Shown: piece after piece, positions 9,858-18,422 of the stretch
Position numbering within the stretch: the first letter of the stretch is position 1
Layout: the number at the start of each line of letters is the position of its first letter
DNA from: JAXMAF01 sp046350555
GTDB taxonomy: Bacteria; Planctomycetota; Phycisphaerae; Phycisphaerales; SM1A02
NCBI GenBank assembly: GCA_046350555.1
Contig: JAXMAF010000010.1
Span: forward strand, 62,001-126,000
Direction of reading: 5' to 3'
Length of the DNA stretch: 64,000 bases
The notes under the pieces: generated by a model
Database searches by the model: none
The model's input: only the letters and a program-made list of their open reading frames with translations
Told to the model about the DNA's origin: nothing
Program-made: the position numbers and the translations under genes

Positions 9858-12426
9858 TCACGCCATCGACACCGGGTCGACGTCGACCGCCATCTGTTCG
9901 CCGGGCCTGATCGCGCCGGCGCCGCGCGCCAGCGCCAGCAGCCGCTGGATCGCCCCGGCGCGCGGCGCGACGAGCTCCACCTGCTGGCGATGACGGCCCG
10001 CGATGCGGGCGATCGGGCAGGGCGCCGGTCCGTGCACGGTCGCGCGGGCCTCGTCGTCGGCCCCGGCGTCGACGGCCAGGGCGCGGAGCGTGTCGGCCAG
10101 TCCCCTCGCCGCGTCGACGCAGCGATCGAAGTCGCGGTCGCGGACCACGATGCGCACCATGCGCGTGCTTGGCGGCAGCGACCAGCGGCGCCGGTCCTCG
10201 AGCTCGCGCGCGGCGAAGCCCTCGTAGTCGTTCGCGGCCGCCCGCACGATCGGCTCGAAGGACGGCTCGAACGTCTGCACGATCGCCACGCCGGCGTGAT
10301 CGCCGCGCCCGCATCGGCCGGCGACCTGCGCGACGAGCTGGAAGGTGCGCTCGCTGCTGCGGAAGTCGGGCAGCGCAGGCCGTGTCGGCGCTGATCACGC
10401 CGACGACGCGCACGTTGGGGAAATCGAGCCCCTTGGCGATCATCTGCGTGCCGAGCAGCACGCGGACGTCGCCTCGGCCGAAGCGGCGCAGGGCGTCGTG
10501 CAGGTCGGCGGCGCGCCGCATCGAGTCGCCGTCGACGCGCAGGAGCGTCTCCCCGGTGCGCAGGCCGAAGGTGCGCTCGATCTCCTCCTCGACGCGCTGC
10601 GTGCCCAGCCCGAAGACCGTGACGCGGTTGCCGCAGCGTGGACAGCGCGCCGGCAGTCGCTGCTCGGCCTCGCAGTGGTGGCAGCGCACGTACATGCCCG
10701 CGTGCGGATCGCCCGCGCGGAGCCGCGCCAGGCGGTCGAGCTGGGTGTGGCAGACCATTGTCGCGTCGCAGTCGTCGCACTGGAACGTCCAGCCGCACTG
10801 GCGGTCGGGGCAGGCGACGTAGTTGCCGAATCCGCGGCGGTTCAGCAGCAGGATCGCCTGTCCGCCGTCGCGCAGCGCCCGCCCCACCGCGCCTTCGAGC
10901 GTCGGGCCGAGCAGGCGGACGCGCGTGTCGCGCGGAAGCGGACGGGCGCGCGGGTCGTCGTCCATCCCGGCGCCGCGGGGCGCGGACCAATCGCTCGGCG
11001 CGGCGGCGCGGGCGCGCTGCTCGTCGCGGAAGTCGACGATCGTCACGACCGGCGTCGAGAGGCCGGGAGCGCGGCGGGGCAGTCGATGCAGGCGGAACGA
11101 ACCGCGGACGACGGCGTTGTGCCAGCTCTCGAGCGAGGGCGTGGCGCTGCCGAGCACGATCGGAACGCCCTCGAGCTGGGCGCGGCGCATGGCGACGTCG
11201 CGCCCGTGGTAGCGCGGGGCCTGGTCCTGCTTGTACGACGGATCGTGCTCCTCGTCGACGACGACGAGCCCGAGGCGGCCGGGCGGGAGCGGGGCGAAGA
11301 CCGCCGAGCGCGCCCCGAGCACGACGTCCGCCCGGCCGTCCGCCACGAGCGCCCACTGCTGGTGGCGCTGCGCGGCGGTCAGTCCCGAGTGGAGGATCGC
11401 CACGCGGTGCCGTGGAAGGCGGGCCACGATCCGTCCGCCGGTCTGCGGCGTGAGGGCGATCTCCGGCACGAGCATGAGCGCCGTCCGGCCCATCGCCAGC
11501 GTGCGTTCGATCAGCCGCAGGTAGACCTCGGTCTTGCCCGAGCCGGTCACCCCGAAGAGCAGGTGCGACGAGAAGCCGCGCCCCAGCGTTTCGCCGATCT
11601 CCAGGATCGCCTGCGCCTGCTCCGCGGTCGGCGTCGGAACCGTCGGCGGTTCGATCGACTGCGCCGCCCACTCCGCCTCGACCGTCGTGCGCCGCGTCGC
11701 GACGAGCATTCCCTTCGCGATGAGCGACGTGATCGGCGCCGGGCTGGCGAGCCCGCACGCCTGGACGACGGCGCGGACGTCCATGGGTCGCTCGCCCGGC
11801 GGCGTCCGGCGAAGGTGTTCGAGGACGGCGCGCTGCTTCGGTGAGAGCGGACGGCCGCGCGGACGCGCGAGCGCGCGGTGCGCGTGCGGGTCGGGTCGGG
11901 CTTCGGATCCGGCTTGGGATCCGCCTTGGGATTCGCCTTGGGACTCGGCCTGGGACGCGGCCGGCGTCTCGGATTGGATATCGCTGGCGCTCTCGTCACC
12001 GGCCTCGCCGCCGCCATCGACGGGGGCGAGGTCGACGAAGACCCGCGTCACCGCTCCGACCTGCCGCTTCACCGCGGCGGGCAGGGCGCCGGCGATCGCC
12101 AGCCCGATCGGGCACGCGTAGTAGGCGGCGACCCATCGCGCCAACTCGACCAGCGGGGGAGGCAGCGCGATGCCGCCCTGGTCGCGCCCATGGATCGCCT
12201 TGAGCCGATCGCGCGGCGTCGCGTCGTCGTCGGGGCTGACGAGGTCGATCACGTAGCCGGCGGTCTTCGCGTCGCCGCGACCGAGCGGAACGAGCACGCG
12301 CTCGCCGGGCCGCAGGCCCGCCAGCGCCGCGGGAACGGAGTAGGTGAGCCCGTCGGGAAAGCGGTCGATCCCGCGCTCCACCGCCACGCGCGCCAGCAGC
12401 AGGGGGTTGTCGAAGAGGTCGGGCAC
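9858..12426 (-). CDS. priA: Primosomal replication restart helicase PriA, one frame break
   Basis: PriA is a superfamily 2 DNA helicase that reloads the replisome at stalled forks. Seen in order: the N-terminal 3'-DNA-binding domain, Walker A LFGVTGSGKTEVYL, DEEH box VVVDEEHDPSYKQ, GSATPSLES, then the zinc-binding cysteines of the helicase insert (CPDRQCGWTFQCDDCD and CHHCEAEQRLPARCPRCG), and LLGTQMIAKGLDFPNV. The frame breaks at about 10375-10385 after VISADTA. The C-terminal 143 residues (AIVQTFEPSFEP..) continue in another frame; restoring two lost C's would give the family's ADTALRLPDFR. Start is GTG 12426. A serine/glutamine repeat (SQAE, SQGE, SQGG) sits in the linker before the helicase core. 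Confidence 0.9.
11905..11960. repeat. 12-bp tandem repeat inside priA
   Basis: About 4.5 copies of GGATCCGCCTTG-like units, each encoding four residues of the SQxx type on the minus strand. It lies in the PriA region between the N-terminal DNA-binding domain and the helicase domain. Confidence 0.75.
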
Positions 12427-12524
12427 CGGCGGAGATCATCGCCGTCCCGCGCCGCCCGGGCCACGCGAGGCGCCATCGAGCGGAGGGACCGCGACCGATG
12501 GATCTTCATGGCCGACGCCCTGCG

Positions 12525-12530
12525 TAATGT
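12525..12530 (+). promoter_or_regulatory. -10 box TAATGT upstream of carA
   Basis: TAATGT ends 11 bp before ATG 12542, predicting a leader of about 5 nt. The 115-bp gap also has to drive priA in the other direction. Confidence 0.35.
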
Positions 12531-12541
12531 TGCGGCATCCA

Positions 12542-13822
12542 ATGGCTGAACCCGCATCGCCTCCTTCCGCCCGCCTTGCGCTCGAGGACGGCGCGGTGTT
12601 TCACGGCCGCGCCTTCGGCTGCACCACCGCGCGTCGCTCCGCCGGCGAGGTCGTCTTCAACACCGCGATGTGCGGATACCAGGAAGCGCTCACCGATCCG
12701 AGCTATTCAGGCCAGATCCTGGTGATGACCGCGCCGATGATCGGCAACTACGGCGTCGGGCCGGACGACCTCGAGTCGCCGCGTCCGCAGGTCGCCGGAT
12801 TCGTCGTGCGCGAGCTCTCCCACATCCGCTCCAACCATCGTTCGGACCGTGGACTCTCGGAATGGCTCGCCGAGCAGGGAATCGCGGCGATCGAGGGCAT
12901 CGACACGCGGGCGCTGGTGCGCCGCCTGCGCTCCACGGGCGCGATGCGCGGCGTGCTGAGCGTGGGCGAGCGGTTGACCGACGCGGAGCTGGTCGCCTCC
13001 GCGCGGGCCATCCCGCGCATGAACGGCCAGAACCTCGCCGCGTGCGTCAGCCCGCAGCGCAGCGGCGCATGGCGCGAGACGCTCGGCGAGTGGTCGCCGC
13101 GGTCCCGCGGCGGAGCCGGGGCAGGCGACAAGCCGAGCATCAAGTCGGGCGGCGAAGCCGGCGCGCCGCGCGAAGCCGGCGCCGCGCGGCGCGCCGTGCG
13201 CGTGCTCGCCCTCGACTGCGGCGCGAAGCGCAACATCTACCGGAACCTGGCCGATGTCGGCTGCGAGGTCGAGTTCGTGCCGCACGACCTTCCGGCGGAG
13301 GAGATCCGTCGCCGTCGTCCGGACGGCCTCTTCATCTCCAACGGTCCCGGCGATCCGGCGGCCGTCACGGCGACGGTGGCGACGCTCCGCGAGGTGGCCG
13401 GGGAGACGCCGACCTTCGGCATCTGCCTCGGCCATCAACTGCTCGCGCTCGCCCTCGGCGCGTCGACGTACAAGCTCAAGTTCGGCCACCGCGGCGCGAA
13501 CCAGCCGGTGCGCAACCTGCTGACCGGGCGAGTCGAGATCACGAGCCAGAATCACGGCTTCTGCGTCGAGGAGGCGTCGCTCCGCGCCGTCGGCGGCGAG
13601 CCGACGCACGTGCACCTCAACGATGGCACGCTCGCGGGCTTCCGCCACGCGACGAAGCCGATCTTCTCCGTCCAGTACCACCCCGAGGCCGCGCCGGGGC
13701 CGCACGACTCGGCGTATCTCTTCGACTGCTTCGTCGAGATCATGCGGACCCGGACGCCGGTCGACGCGGAGACGATGCGCCGCGCCCAGGACGCCCGGGC
13801 CAGCGCCCGCGCCGGCGGCTGA
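12542..13822 (+). CDS. carA: Carbamoyl-phosphate synthase small (glutaminase) subunit
   Basis: A 426-residue subunit that hydrolyses glutamine and feeds ammonia to CarB for arginine and pyrimidine synthesis. The N-terminal domain shows LALEDGAVFHGRAFG and VVFNTAMCGYQEALTDPSYSGQI. The class I amidotransferase domain shows LDCGAKRNIYRNL, FISNGPGDPAAV, the catalytic cysteine in TFGICLGHQ and the His/Glu pair in VQYHPEA. The linker between domains (about residues 190-220) is expanded with Gly/Ala/Pro and contains a strong inverted repeat. carB is not adjacent. Start is the first ATG, which fits the family N-terminus. Confidence 0.96.
   Translation: MAEPASPPSARLALEDGAVFHGRAFGCTTARRSAGEVVFNTAMCGYQEALTDPSYSGQILVMTAPMIGNYGVGPDDLESPRPQVAGFVVRELSHIRSNHRSDRGLSEWLAEQGIAAIEGIDTRALVRRLRSTGAMRGVLSVGERLTDAELVASARAIPRMNGQNLAACVSPQRSGAWRETLGEWSPRSRGGAGAGDKPSIKSGGEAGAPREAGAARRAVRVLALDCGAKRNIYRNLADVGCEVEFVPHDLPAEEIRRRRPDGLFISNGPGDPAAVTATVATLREVAGETPTFGICLGHQLLALALGASTYKLKFGHRGANQPVRNLLTGRVEITSQNHGFCVEEASLRAVGGEPTHVHLNDGTLAGFRHATKPIFSVQYHPEAAPGPHDSAYLFDCFVEIMRTRTPVDAETMRRAQDARASARAGG
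13160..13195. repeat. Inverted repeat with 13-bp arms in the carA linker
   Basis: GGCGCGCCGCGCG at 13160-13172 and its exact reverse complement at 13183-13195 flank a 10-nt loop. It is in frame and encodes part of the extra linker between the two CarA domains. A direct repeat of GCGAAGCCGGCGC overlaps it. Confidence 0.75.
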
Positions 13823-13868
13823 CGAGGTCGCGGCGCACTCGCGCTTGCGTCCCGCCCCTTCCTTCAAG

Positions 13869-13874
13869 TAGTCT
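13869..13874 (+). promoter_or_regulatory. -10 box TAGTCT upstream of the secretin gene
   Basis: Candidate -10 element that would give a leader of about 155 nt ahead of the secretin, including the hairpin at 13991-14021. Confidence 0.3.
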
Positions 13875-13990
13875 CCGTCCCTACGTCGCCGCATCGCGGG
13901 GCGCGGGTTTCGGTATGGACGCCGGAGACTCGTGTCGTCGCTGCGCCGCGGCGGCGGGCGGCACGCGCCGCCCCAGAGCGAGGGATCGAC

Positions 13991-14021
13991 GTGGCCGTTA
14001 GGAGACGCCCCGAACGGCCAC
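13991..14021 (+). promoter_or_regulatory. Leader hairpin before the secretin gene
   Basis: GTGGCCGTT (13991-13999) and AACGGCCAC (14013-14021) form a perfect 9-bp stem with a 13-nt loop. It ends just before the AGGGAG ribosome binding site and ATG 14036. It is too close to the gene to be a terminator for it and has no T-run, so translational or mRNA-stability control is the likelier role. Confidence 0.55.
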
Positions 14022-14035
14022 CCCAGGGAGTCACC

Positions 14036-16975
14036 ATGACGTTCCGTGTATCGCCGACAAAGGCGCTGGGTCGAGAAGTGACGGGTCGCGAGGGAGCCGG
14101 CCTGCGAAGTGCGCGCGGGCTGGCGCGAGCGGGCCTTGTCGCCGCGCTGGCGCTCGCCACGCTGGCGCCGTGCACGCCCGGGATGCGCGCCATCGCGGCG
14201 CCCCTCTTCCAGGACGCCGACCTCACCGCGATGATCGAACAGGCCCGCCAGTACACGCGCGACGCGCAGTGGCAGAAGGCCATCGACGCGTGGACGAAGG
14301 TCCTCGTCCGCTCCCCCGAGAACCAGGAGGCCAAGGACGGGCTTGCCCGCGCCCAGGCCGCGCTCGACATGGGCGGCACCGTCGACCAGGTCGGTCGCGA
14401 CCTCGAGGTCCTTCGGCAGAAGGCCCGCGTCGAGTTCGACGCGGCCTACCAGCGGGCCGAGGAGATGCGACAGCGCGGCGACTACGTCGACGCGCGCAAC
14501 ACGCTCATCGCCGCCAAGGTGAAGGTCAACCAGAACCGCACCGTGCTCTCCGAGAGCGAGTTCACCGACATGAACGGCCGGGCCGAGAAGCTCCTCGTGC
14601 AGATCGAGGAGGAGCAGCAGAAGGCCGAGCTGGTGAGGCAGCAGAAGGAGCGCAGCGAGGCCGAGACGAACAAGGGCGCGGAGCAGGCGAAGCAGACCCA
14701 GCAGCGGCAGCAGCTCATCAACGAGAACATCCGCCGCATCCGGCAGCTCCAGGCCGAACTCAAGTACGACGAGGCGCTCAAGGTCGTCGACGAGACCCTC
14801 TTCATCGACCAGCACAACGCGGCCGTGCTCGCGCTGCGCGACGTGCTCGCCTCGACGAAGCTCTATCGCGACATGGTCGAGATCGAGCGGCGCCGCGGCT
14901 TCGCCTATGCCCAGCTCTCGAACGAGGCCCGGAACGGACTGGTGCCTCCCAGCACGAACCTCTATGGCCCGGGCCCGCGCTCCAGGAGCGGCATCATGGA
15001 GTACCCCGAGGACTGGGAGGAGCTGAGCATCCGCCGCGGCATGGCGGCCGGCTTTCGCGAGAGCGACGCCGACCGCGGCATCCGGGTCGCCCTCGACAAG
15101 ACGATCCCCGTCGACATCGCCGCCGGCAGCACGATGGAGCAGGTCGTCGCCTACCTCAAGCAGGTGACCGGCGTGCCGGTGTGGGCCGACTGGAAGGCGC
15201 TCGACCTCATCAACGTCAAGAAGGACGACCCGATCGAGCTGAACCTCGGCCAGGCGAGCGGCATGACGGCGCTCGAGCGCGTGCTCGACCAGCTCGGCAG
15301 CGACGGCGACCGTCCGCAGTTCTCGATCGAGAACGGCATGCTCATCATCTCGTCCGACGCGGCGCTGCGCAAGCGCGTCGTCACGATCGTCTACGACATC
15401 CGCGACCTGCTCTTCCAGGTGCCGTACTTCGACAACGCGCCCGAGTTCGATCTCGACTCGGCCATCAACCAGGGCAACCAGGGCGGTGGCGCCGGCGGCG
15501 GGACCGGCGGCGGCGGCGGTGGTGGCGGCGGATTCGGAGGTGTGGGTGGCGGCGGCGGTGGTGGCGGCAGCGGCGGTGGCGGCAGCGGCAGCGGCGGCAC
15601 CATCTTCGGCAACCCCGGCGAGGATCCGAAGCGCATCTCGCGCGAGGAGCTCGTCAAGCAGATCGTCGACATCATCCAGGAGAACGTCGATCCCGAGGGA
15701 TGGCGCGACCTCGGCGGCGACACGGGCTCGCTCCAGGAGCTCAACGGCAACCTCATCATCACGAACACGCCGCGGAACCATCGCGAGATCGAGGGCCTGC
15801 TGAGCCAGCTTCGGCTGATCCGCGCCTTGCAGATCAACGTCGAGGCCCGCCTGCTGAGCGTCGCGACGAACTGGTTCGAGCAGATCGCCGTCGACTTCGA
15901 CATCTTCTTCAACACGAACAACACGATGTTCCAGCAGGCGAAGAACGTCGATTCCAACTTCCAGTTGGGCGACTTCTTCCAGCAGAACGGACAGCCGAAG
16001 GACGCCATCGTCTTCGACACGCCGACCGCGACCAACGCGGCCCCGGCGCAGGGCGCCATCGCCGGCGTTCCGTATGCGAACACCTATGGCACGGGCTATC
16101 TCTTCGGCCAGCCGACGGGCGGACCGCCGCCGACCGACATCACGTACGTGACCGGCCCGGTCGGTCCCCCGGTGCGCCAGACGAAGGGCTTCTCGCCGAT
16201 CGGCGTGGTGAACAACTCCGTCGACGCGCTCCAGGAGATCGCGGCCAGCGGATTGAGCGACTTCGCGCTCGCCGCCGCCGGATCGCCCGCGTTGACGGTC
16301 GGCATGAAGTACCTCGACGACGTCCAGGTCGACCTGCTGATCACCGCCACGCAGGCCGATCAGCGCAACGTCGTGCTCACGGCGCCGCGCTTGACCCTCT
16401 TCAACGGCCAGCGGTCGTGGGTCGCGGTGGCCAACTCGATCACCTACGTCTCCAACCTGATTCCCGCCACCGGCGATTCGTCGGGTGCGTTCCAGCCGGT
16501 GCTGGGCGTCGTGCGCGAGGGCTTCGTCCTCGACATCGAGGGCGTCATCTCGGCCGATCGGAGATACGTCACCATGACGGTGGCGTTCGACCTCAACCAG
16601 AACGTGAAGTTCGCGACCGAGACGATCAGCGGTGCGGCCGGCGGCGGCGGCACCACCGGCGGCAACGCGGCCAATTTCTCGGCGCAGATCCAGCTTCCGC
16701 AGATCTCGGGAACGCAGATCCGCACCACGGTGTCGGTGCCCGACAAGGGAACGGCCCTCCTTGGCGGACAGCGCGCGGTGAGCGAGATCGAGGTCGAGGT
16801 CGGCGTGCCGGTGCTCTCGAAGATCCCGTTCATCAACCGGCTCTTCACCAACCGTCTGAGCAGCAAGGACGAGACGACGCTGCTGCTGCTGATCAGGCCG
16901 GAAGTGATCATCCAGCAGGAGGACGAGGCGACGCTCTTCCCGAAGCTCTCGGGACAGATGGATGGCGGCTTCTAG
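14036..16975 (+). CDS. Secretin (type II/III secretion family) with TPR and coiled-coil N-terminus
   Basis: A 979-residue outer-membrane channel protein. A signal peptide (about 20-50; LARAGLVAALALATLAP) precedes TPR-like repeats and a Gln/Glu/Lys-rich coiled coil (about 190-240). An STN/N0-like domain follows (VALDKTIPVDIAAGSTMEQVV). A glycine-rich linker of about 45 residues comes next, then N-domain repeats (ELNGNLIITNTPRNHREIEGLL) and the secretin domain with VVLTAPRLTLFNGQRSWVAV, VSVPDKGTALLGG and GVPVLSKIPFINRLFTN. Such TPR-secretins occur in planctomycetes without a full secretion operon beside them, as here. The start has an AGGGAG site 6 bp upstream. What it exports is unknown. Confidence 0.9.
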   Translation: MTFRVSPTKALGREVTGREGAGLRSARGLARAGLVAALALATLAPCTPGMRAIAAPLFQDADLTAMIEQARQYTRDAQWQKAIDAWTKVLVRSPENQEAKDGLARAQAALDMGGTVDQVGRDLEVLRQKARVEFDAAYQRAEEMRQRGDYVDARNTLIAAKVKVNQNRTVLSESEFTDMNGRAEKLLVQIEEEQQKAELVRQQKERSEAETNKGAEQAKQTQQRQQLINENIRRIRQLQAELKYDEALKVVDETLFIDQHNAAVLALRDVLASTKLYRDMVEIERRRGFAYAQLSNEARNGLVPPSTNLYGPGPRSRSGIMEYPEDWEELSIRRGMAAGFRESDADRGIRVALDKTIPVDIAAGSTMEQVVAYLKQVTGVPVWADWKALDLINVKKDDPIELNLGQASGMTALERVLDQLGSDGDRPQFSIENGMLIISSDAALRKRVVTIVYDIRDLLFQVPYFDNAPEFDLDSAINQGNQGGGAGGGTGGGGGGGGGFGGVGGGGGGGGSGGGGSGSGGTIFGNPGEDPKRISREELVKQIVDIIQENVDPEGWRDLGGDTGSLQELNGNLIITNTPRNHREIEGLLSQLRLIRALQINVEARLLSVATNWFEQIAVDFDIFFNTNNTMFQQAKNVDSNFQLGDFFQQNGQPKDAIVFDTPTATNAAPAQGAIAGVPYANTYGTGYLFGQPTGGPPPTDITYVTGPVGPPVRQTKGFSPIGVVNNSVDALQEIAASGLSDFALAAAGSPALTVGMKYLDDVQVDLLITATQADQRNVVLTAPRLTLFNGQRSWVAVANSITYVSNLIPATGDSSGAFQPVLGVVREGFVLDIEGVISADRRYVTMTVAFDLNQNVKFATETISGAAGGGGTTGGNAANFSAQIQLPQISGTQIRTTVSVPDKGTALLGGQRAVSEIEVEVGVPVLSKIPFINRLFTNRLSSKDETTLLLLIRPEVIIQQEDEATLFPKLSGQMDGGF

Positions 16976-17003
16976 CTCCGGAAGGAACTTCCTGAACGAT
17001 CCG

Positions 17004-17033
17004 AAGCGGTCCGCGAAGGCGGGCCGCTTTTTT
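17004..17033 (+). terminator. Intrinsic terminator of the secretin gene
   Basis: An 11-bp stem (17004-17014 with 17019-17029, one G-T wobble) capped by a GAAG tetraloop is followed directly by a T6 run. It begins 28 bp after the secretin stop. No other clear stem plus T-run was seen in the window. Confidence 0.92.
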
Positions 17034-17158
17034 CATCCGGCCTCGTCGGGAGGGTTTCTCGCGGAATCGCGGCAATGACCCGCGTTTTTTGCCATCGGCG
17101 AGACGGGCGACCGGATCGCGGCACCGAGCTTGCGTTTGCAGCGGCCCACGTCCGCCGC

Positions 17159-17164
17159 TACGCT
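17159..17164 (+). promoter_or_regulatory. -10 box TACGCT upstream of the STAS gene
   Basis: TACGCT ends 5 bp before an in-frame GTG at 17170 and 29 bp before ATG 17194. It either drives a leaderless mRNA from the GTG or a 24-nt leader with GGAG at 17180-17183 ahead of the ATG. Confidence 0.45.
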
Positions 17165-17193
17165 GTTCCGTGCACTTACGGAGTCCCACCCCG

Positions 17194-17553
17194 ATGGCCT
17201 CGTCCCCGTCCCGGCTTCGCGTCGCCGAGATCAATGGTGTCACCAAGGTCGAGTTCCTCGACCGCAATATCCTCGATGAGGCCAATATCCAGCAGATTGG
17301 CGAGGAGATTGGCCGCATCGTCGACGGCAAGGTCCAGCCGAAGCTGCTGGTGAGCTTCGCCAACGTCGATCACCTCTCGTCGGCGGCGCTCGGCACGCTG
17401 ATCACGCTTCGGCACAAGGTGGACAGCAAGGATGGGCAGCTTCGGCTCTCCGACATCAAGCCGCAGATCCACAGCATCTTCGTCATCACCAAGCTGACGA
17501 AGCTGTTCCAGATCCACGACAGCGCAGCCGAGGCGATGAAGAGCTTCGCCTGA
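17194..17553 (+). CDS. STAS-domain anti-sigma factor antagonist
   Basis: A 119-residue single STAS domain, the SpoIIAA/RsbV size. The phosphorylatable serine lies in NVDHLSSAALGTLITL, equivalent to the DSSGLG motif of the family. In its unphosphorylated form it should bind the anti-sigma kinase encoded 41 bp downstream and free a sigma factor (partner switching). No sigma gene is adjacent, so the target lies elsewhere. ATG 17194 has a GGAG site; GTG 17170 would add eight residues. Confidence 0.92.
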   Translation: MASSPSRLRVAEINGVTKVEFLDRNILDEANIQQIGEEIGRIVDGKVQPKLLVSFANVDHLSSAALGTLITLRHKVDSKDGQLRLSDIKPQIHSIFVITKLTKLFQIHDSAAEAMKSFA

Positions 17554-17594
17554 CGCCGTCGCCGGCACGGGTCTTCCTTCACGCGATCGGACTC

Positions 17595-18053
17595 ATGGAC
17601 GGCGCCAAGCCACCTCCCCGAGCGGCGCAGCGGCGCAAGACGCTGCACGATGTGCGCGAGCAGGTCGAGGGCGCGATGGGCGAGTTCCTCGACGCCCTGC
17701 GAGGGCTCGGCTACGACGAAGGCAGCGTCTTCGCGATCCGCCTGGCCCTCGAGGAAGCGATCAACAACGGTTTTCGCCACGGAAACAAGTCCGATCCGGG
17801 GAAGGTGGTCCGGCTCGCGTGGAGCGCCACGTCCGACCGCGTGCAGATCGAGGTCGAGGACGAAGGCGAGGGCTTCGATCCGCAGGCCGTGCCCGACCCG
17901 ACCGCCGAGGAGAACCTCGAGATTCCCTCCGGACGCGGGCTGATGCTCATGCGCGCGTACATGAACGAGGTCGAGTACCTCGAGCCGGGCAACCGCGTGC
18001 GGCTGGTGTACGTGAAGCAGGAGGACGCCGGCGATCGCACCGACGGCGCGTGA
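17595..18053 (+). CDS. RsbW/SpoIIAB-type serine kinase anti-sigma factor
   Basis: A 152-residue HATPase_c (GHKL) protein. The N box is RLALEEAINNGFRHGN, the G1 box VEDEGEGFDP and the G2 box IPSGRGLMLMRAYMNEV. This is the classic partner of STAS proteins: it binds a sigma factor and phosphorylates the STAS serine using ATP. It follows the STAS gene with a 41-bp gap and probably shares its transcript. Copy A of the dispersed repeat begins just after its stop codon. Confidence 0.92.
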   Translation: MDGAKPPPRAAQRRKTLHDVREQVEGAMGEFLDALRGLGYDEGSVFAIRLALEEAINNGFRHGNKSDPGKVVRLAWSATSDRVQIEVEDEGEGFDPQAVPDPTAEENLEIPSGRGLMLMRAYMNEVEYLEPGNRVRLVYVKQEDAGDRTDGA

Positions 18054-18055
18054 CA

Positions 18056-18157
18056 CGCGTCCCGGTTGATTCTCGCGCTCCACTCAATCCCATTCCGCGG
18101 TGAGACGCCGCCGTGGGCGAGGCGTCGTCCGCATGGACGTCTGCTGGAATCCGCAGG
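18056..18157 (+). repeat. Dispersed structured intergenic repeat, copy A
   Basis: First hairpin: GGTTGA (18064-18069) pairs with TCAATC (18084-18089, one G-T wobble) around a 14-nt loop. Second element: ATTCC (18092-18096) pairs with GGAAT (18146-18150), enclosing GACGCC (18104-18109) / GGCGTC (18121-18126). Related copies lie at 28626-28670, 47266-47371 and 58869-59007. Positions 18246-18285 carry a degenerate second half (GCGAGGCGTTGTCGTCC..GCTGGAAT). Confidence 0.8.
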
Positions 18158-18422
18158 AGGGGGGCCGAGGCGGTTGGCGCCACGGGCGACCGTCGCGCTC
18201 GCCGCCCGACCGTCGCGTGGCGCGCCCGGCGCGGCCGCCCGCGCCGCCATCGCGAGGCGTTGTCGTCCGCTCGCTGGAATTCCACTTGGATTCGTCGCCG
18301 TGCGCGGTACGTTCCGCTGGTTCACGCCATTGGGCGTCCGCCCTCTGCGAGTGGCGAGGGCGGCCAGGGAGAGATCCTCGGGACCGTCTTCGCGACGCTC
18401 CCGAGGTCAAGGAGATCGCGCC

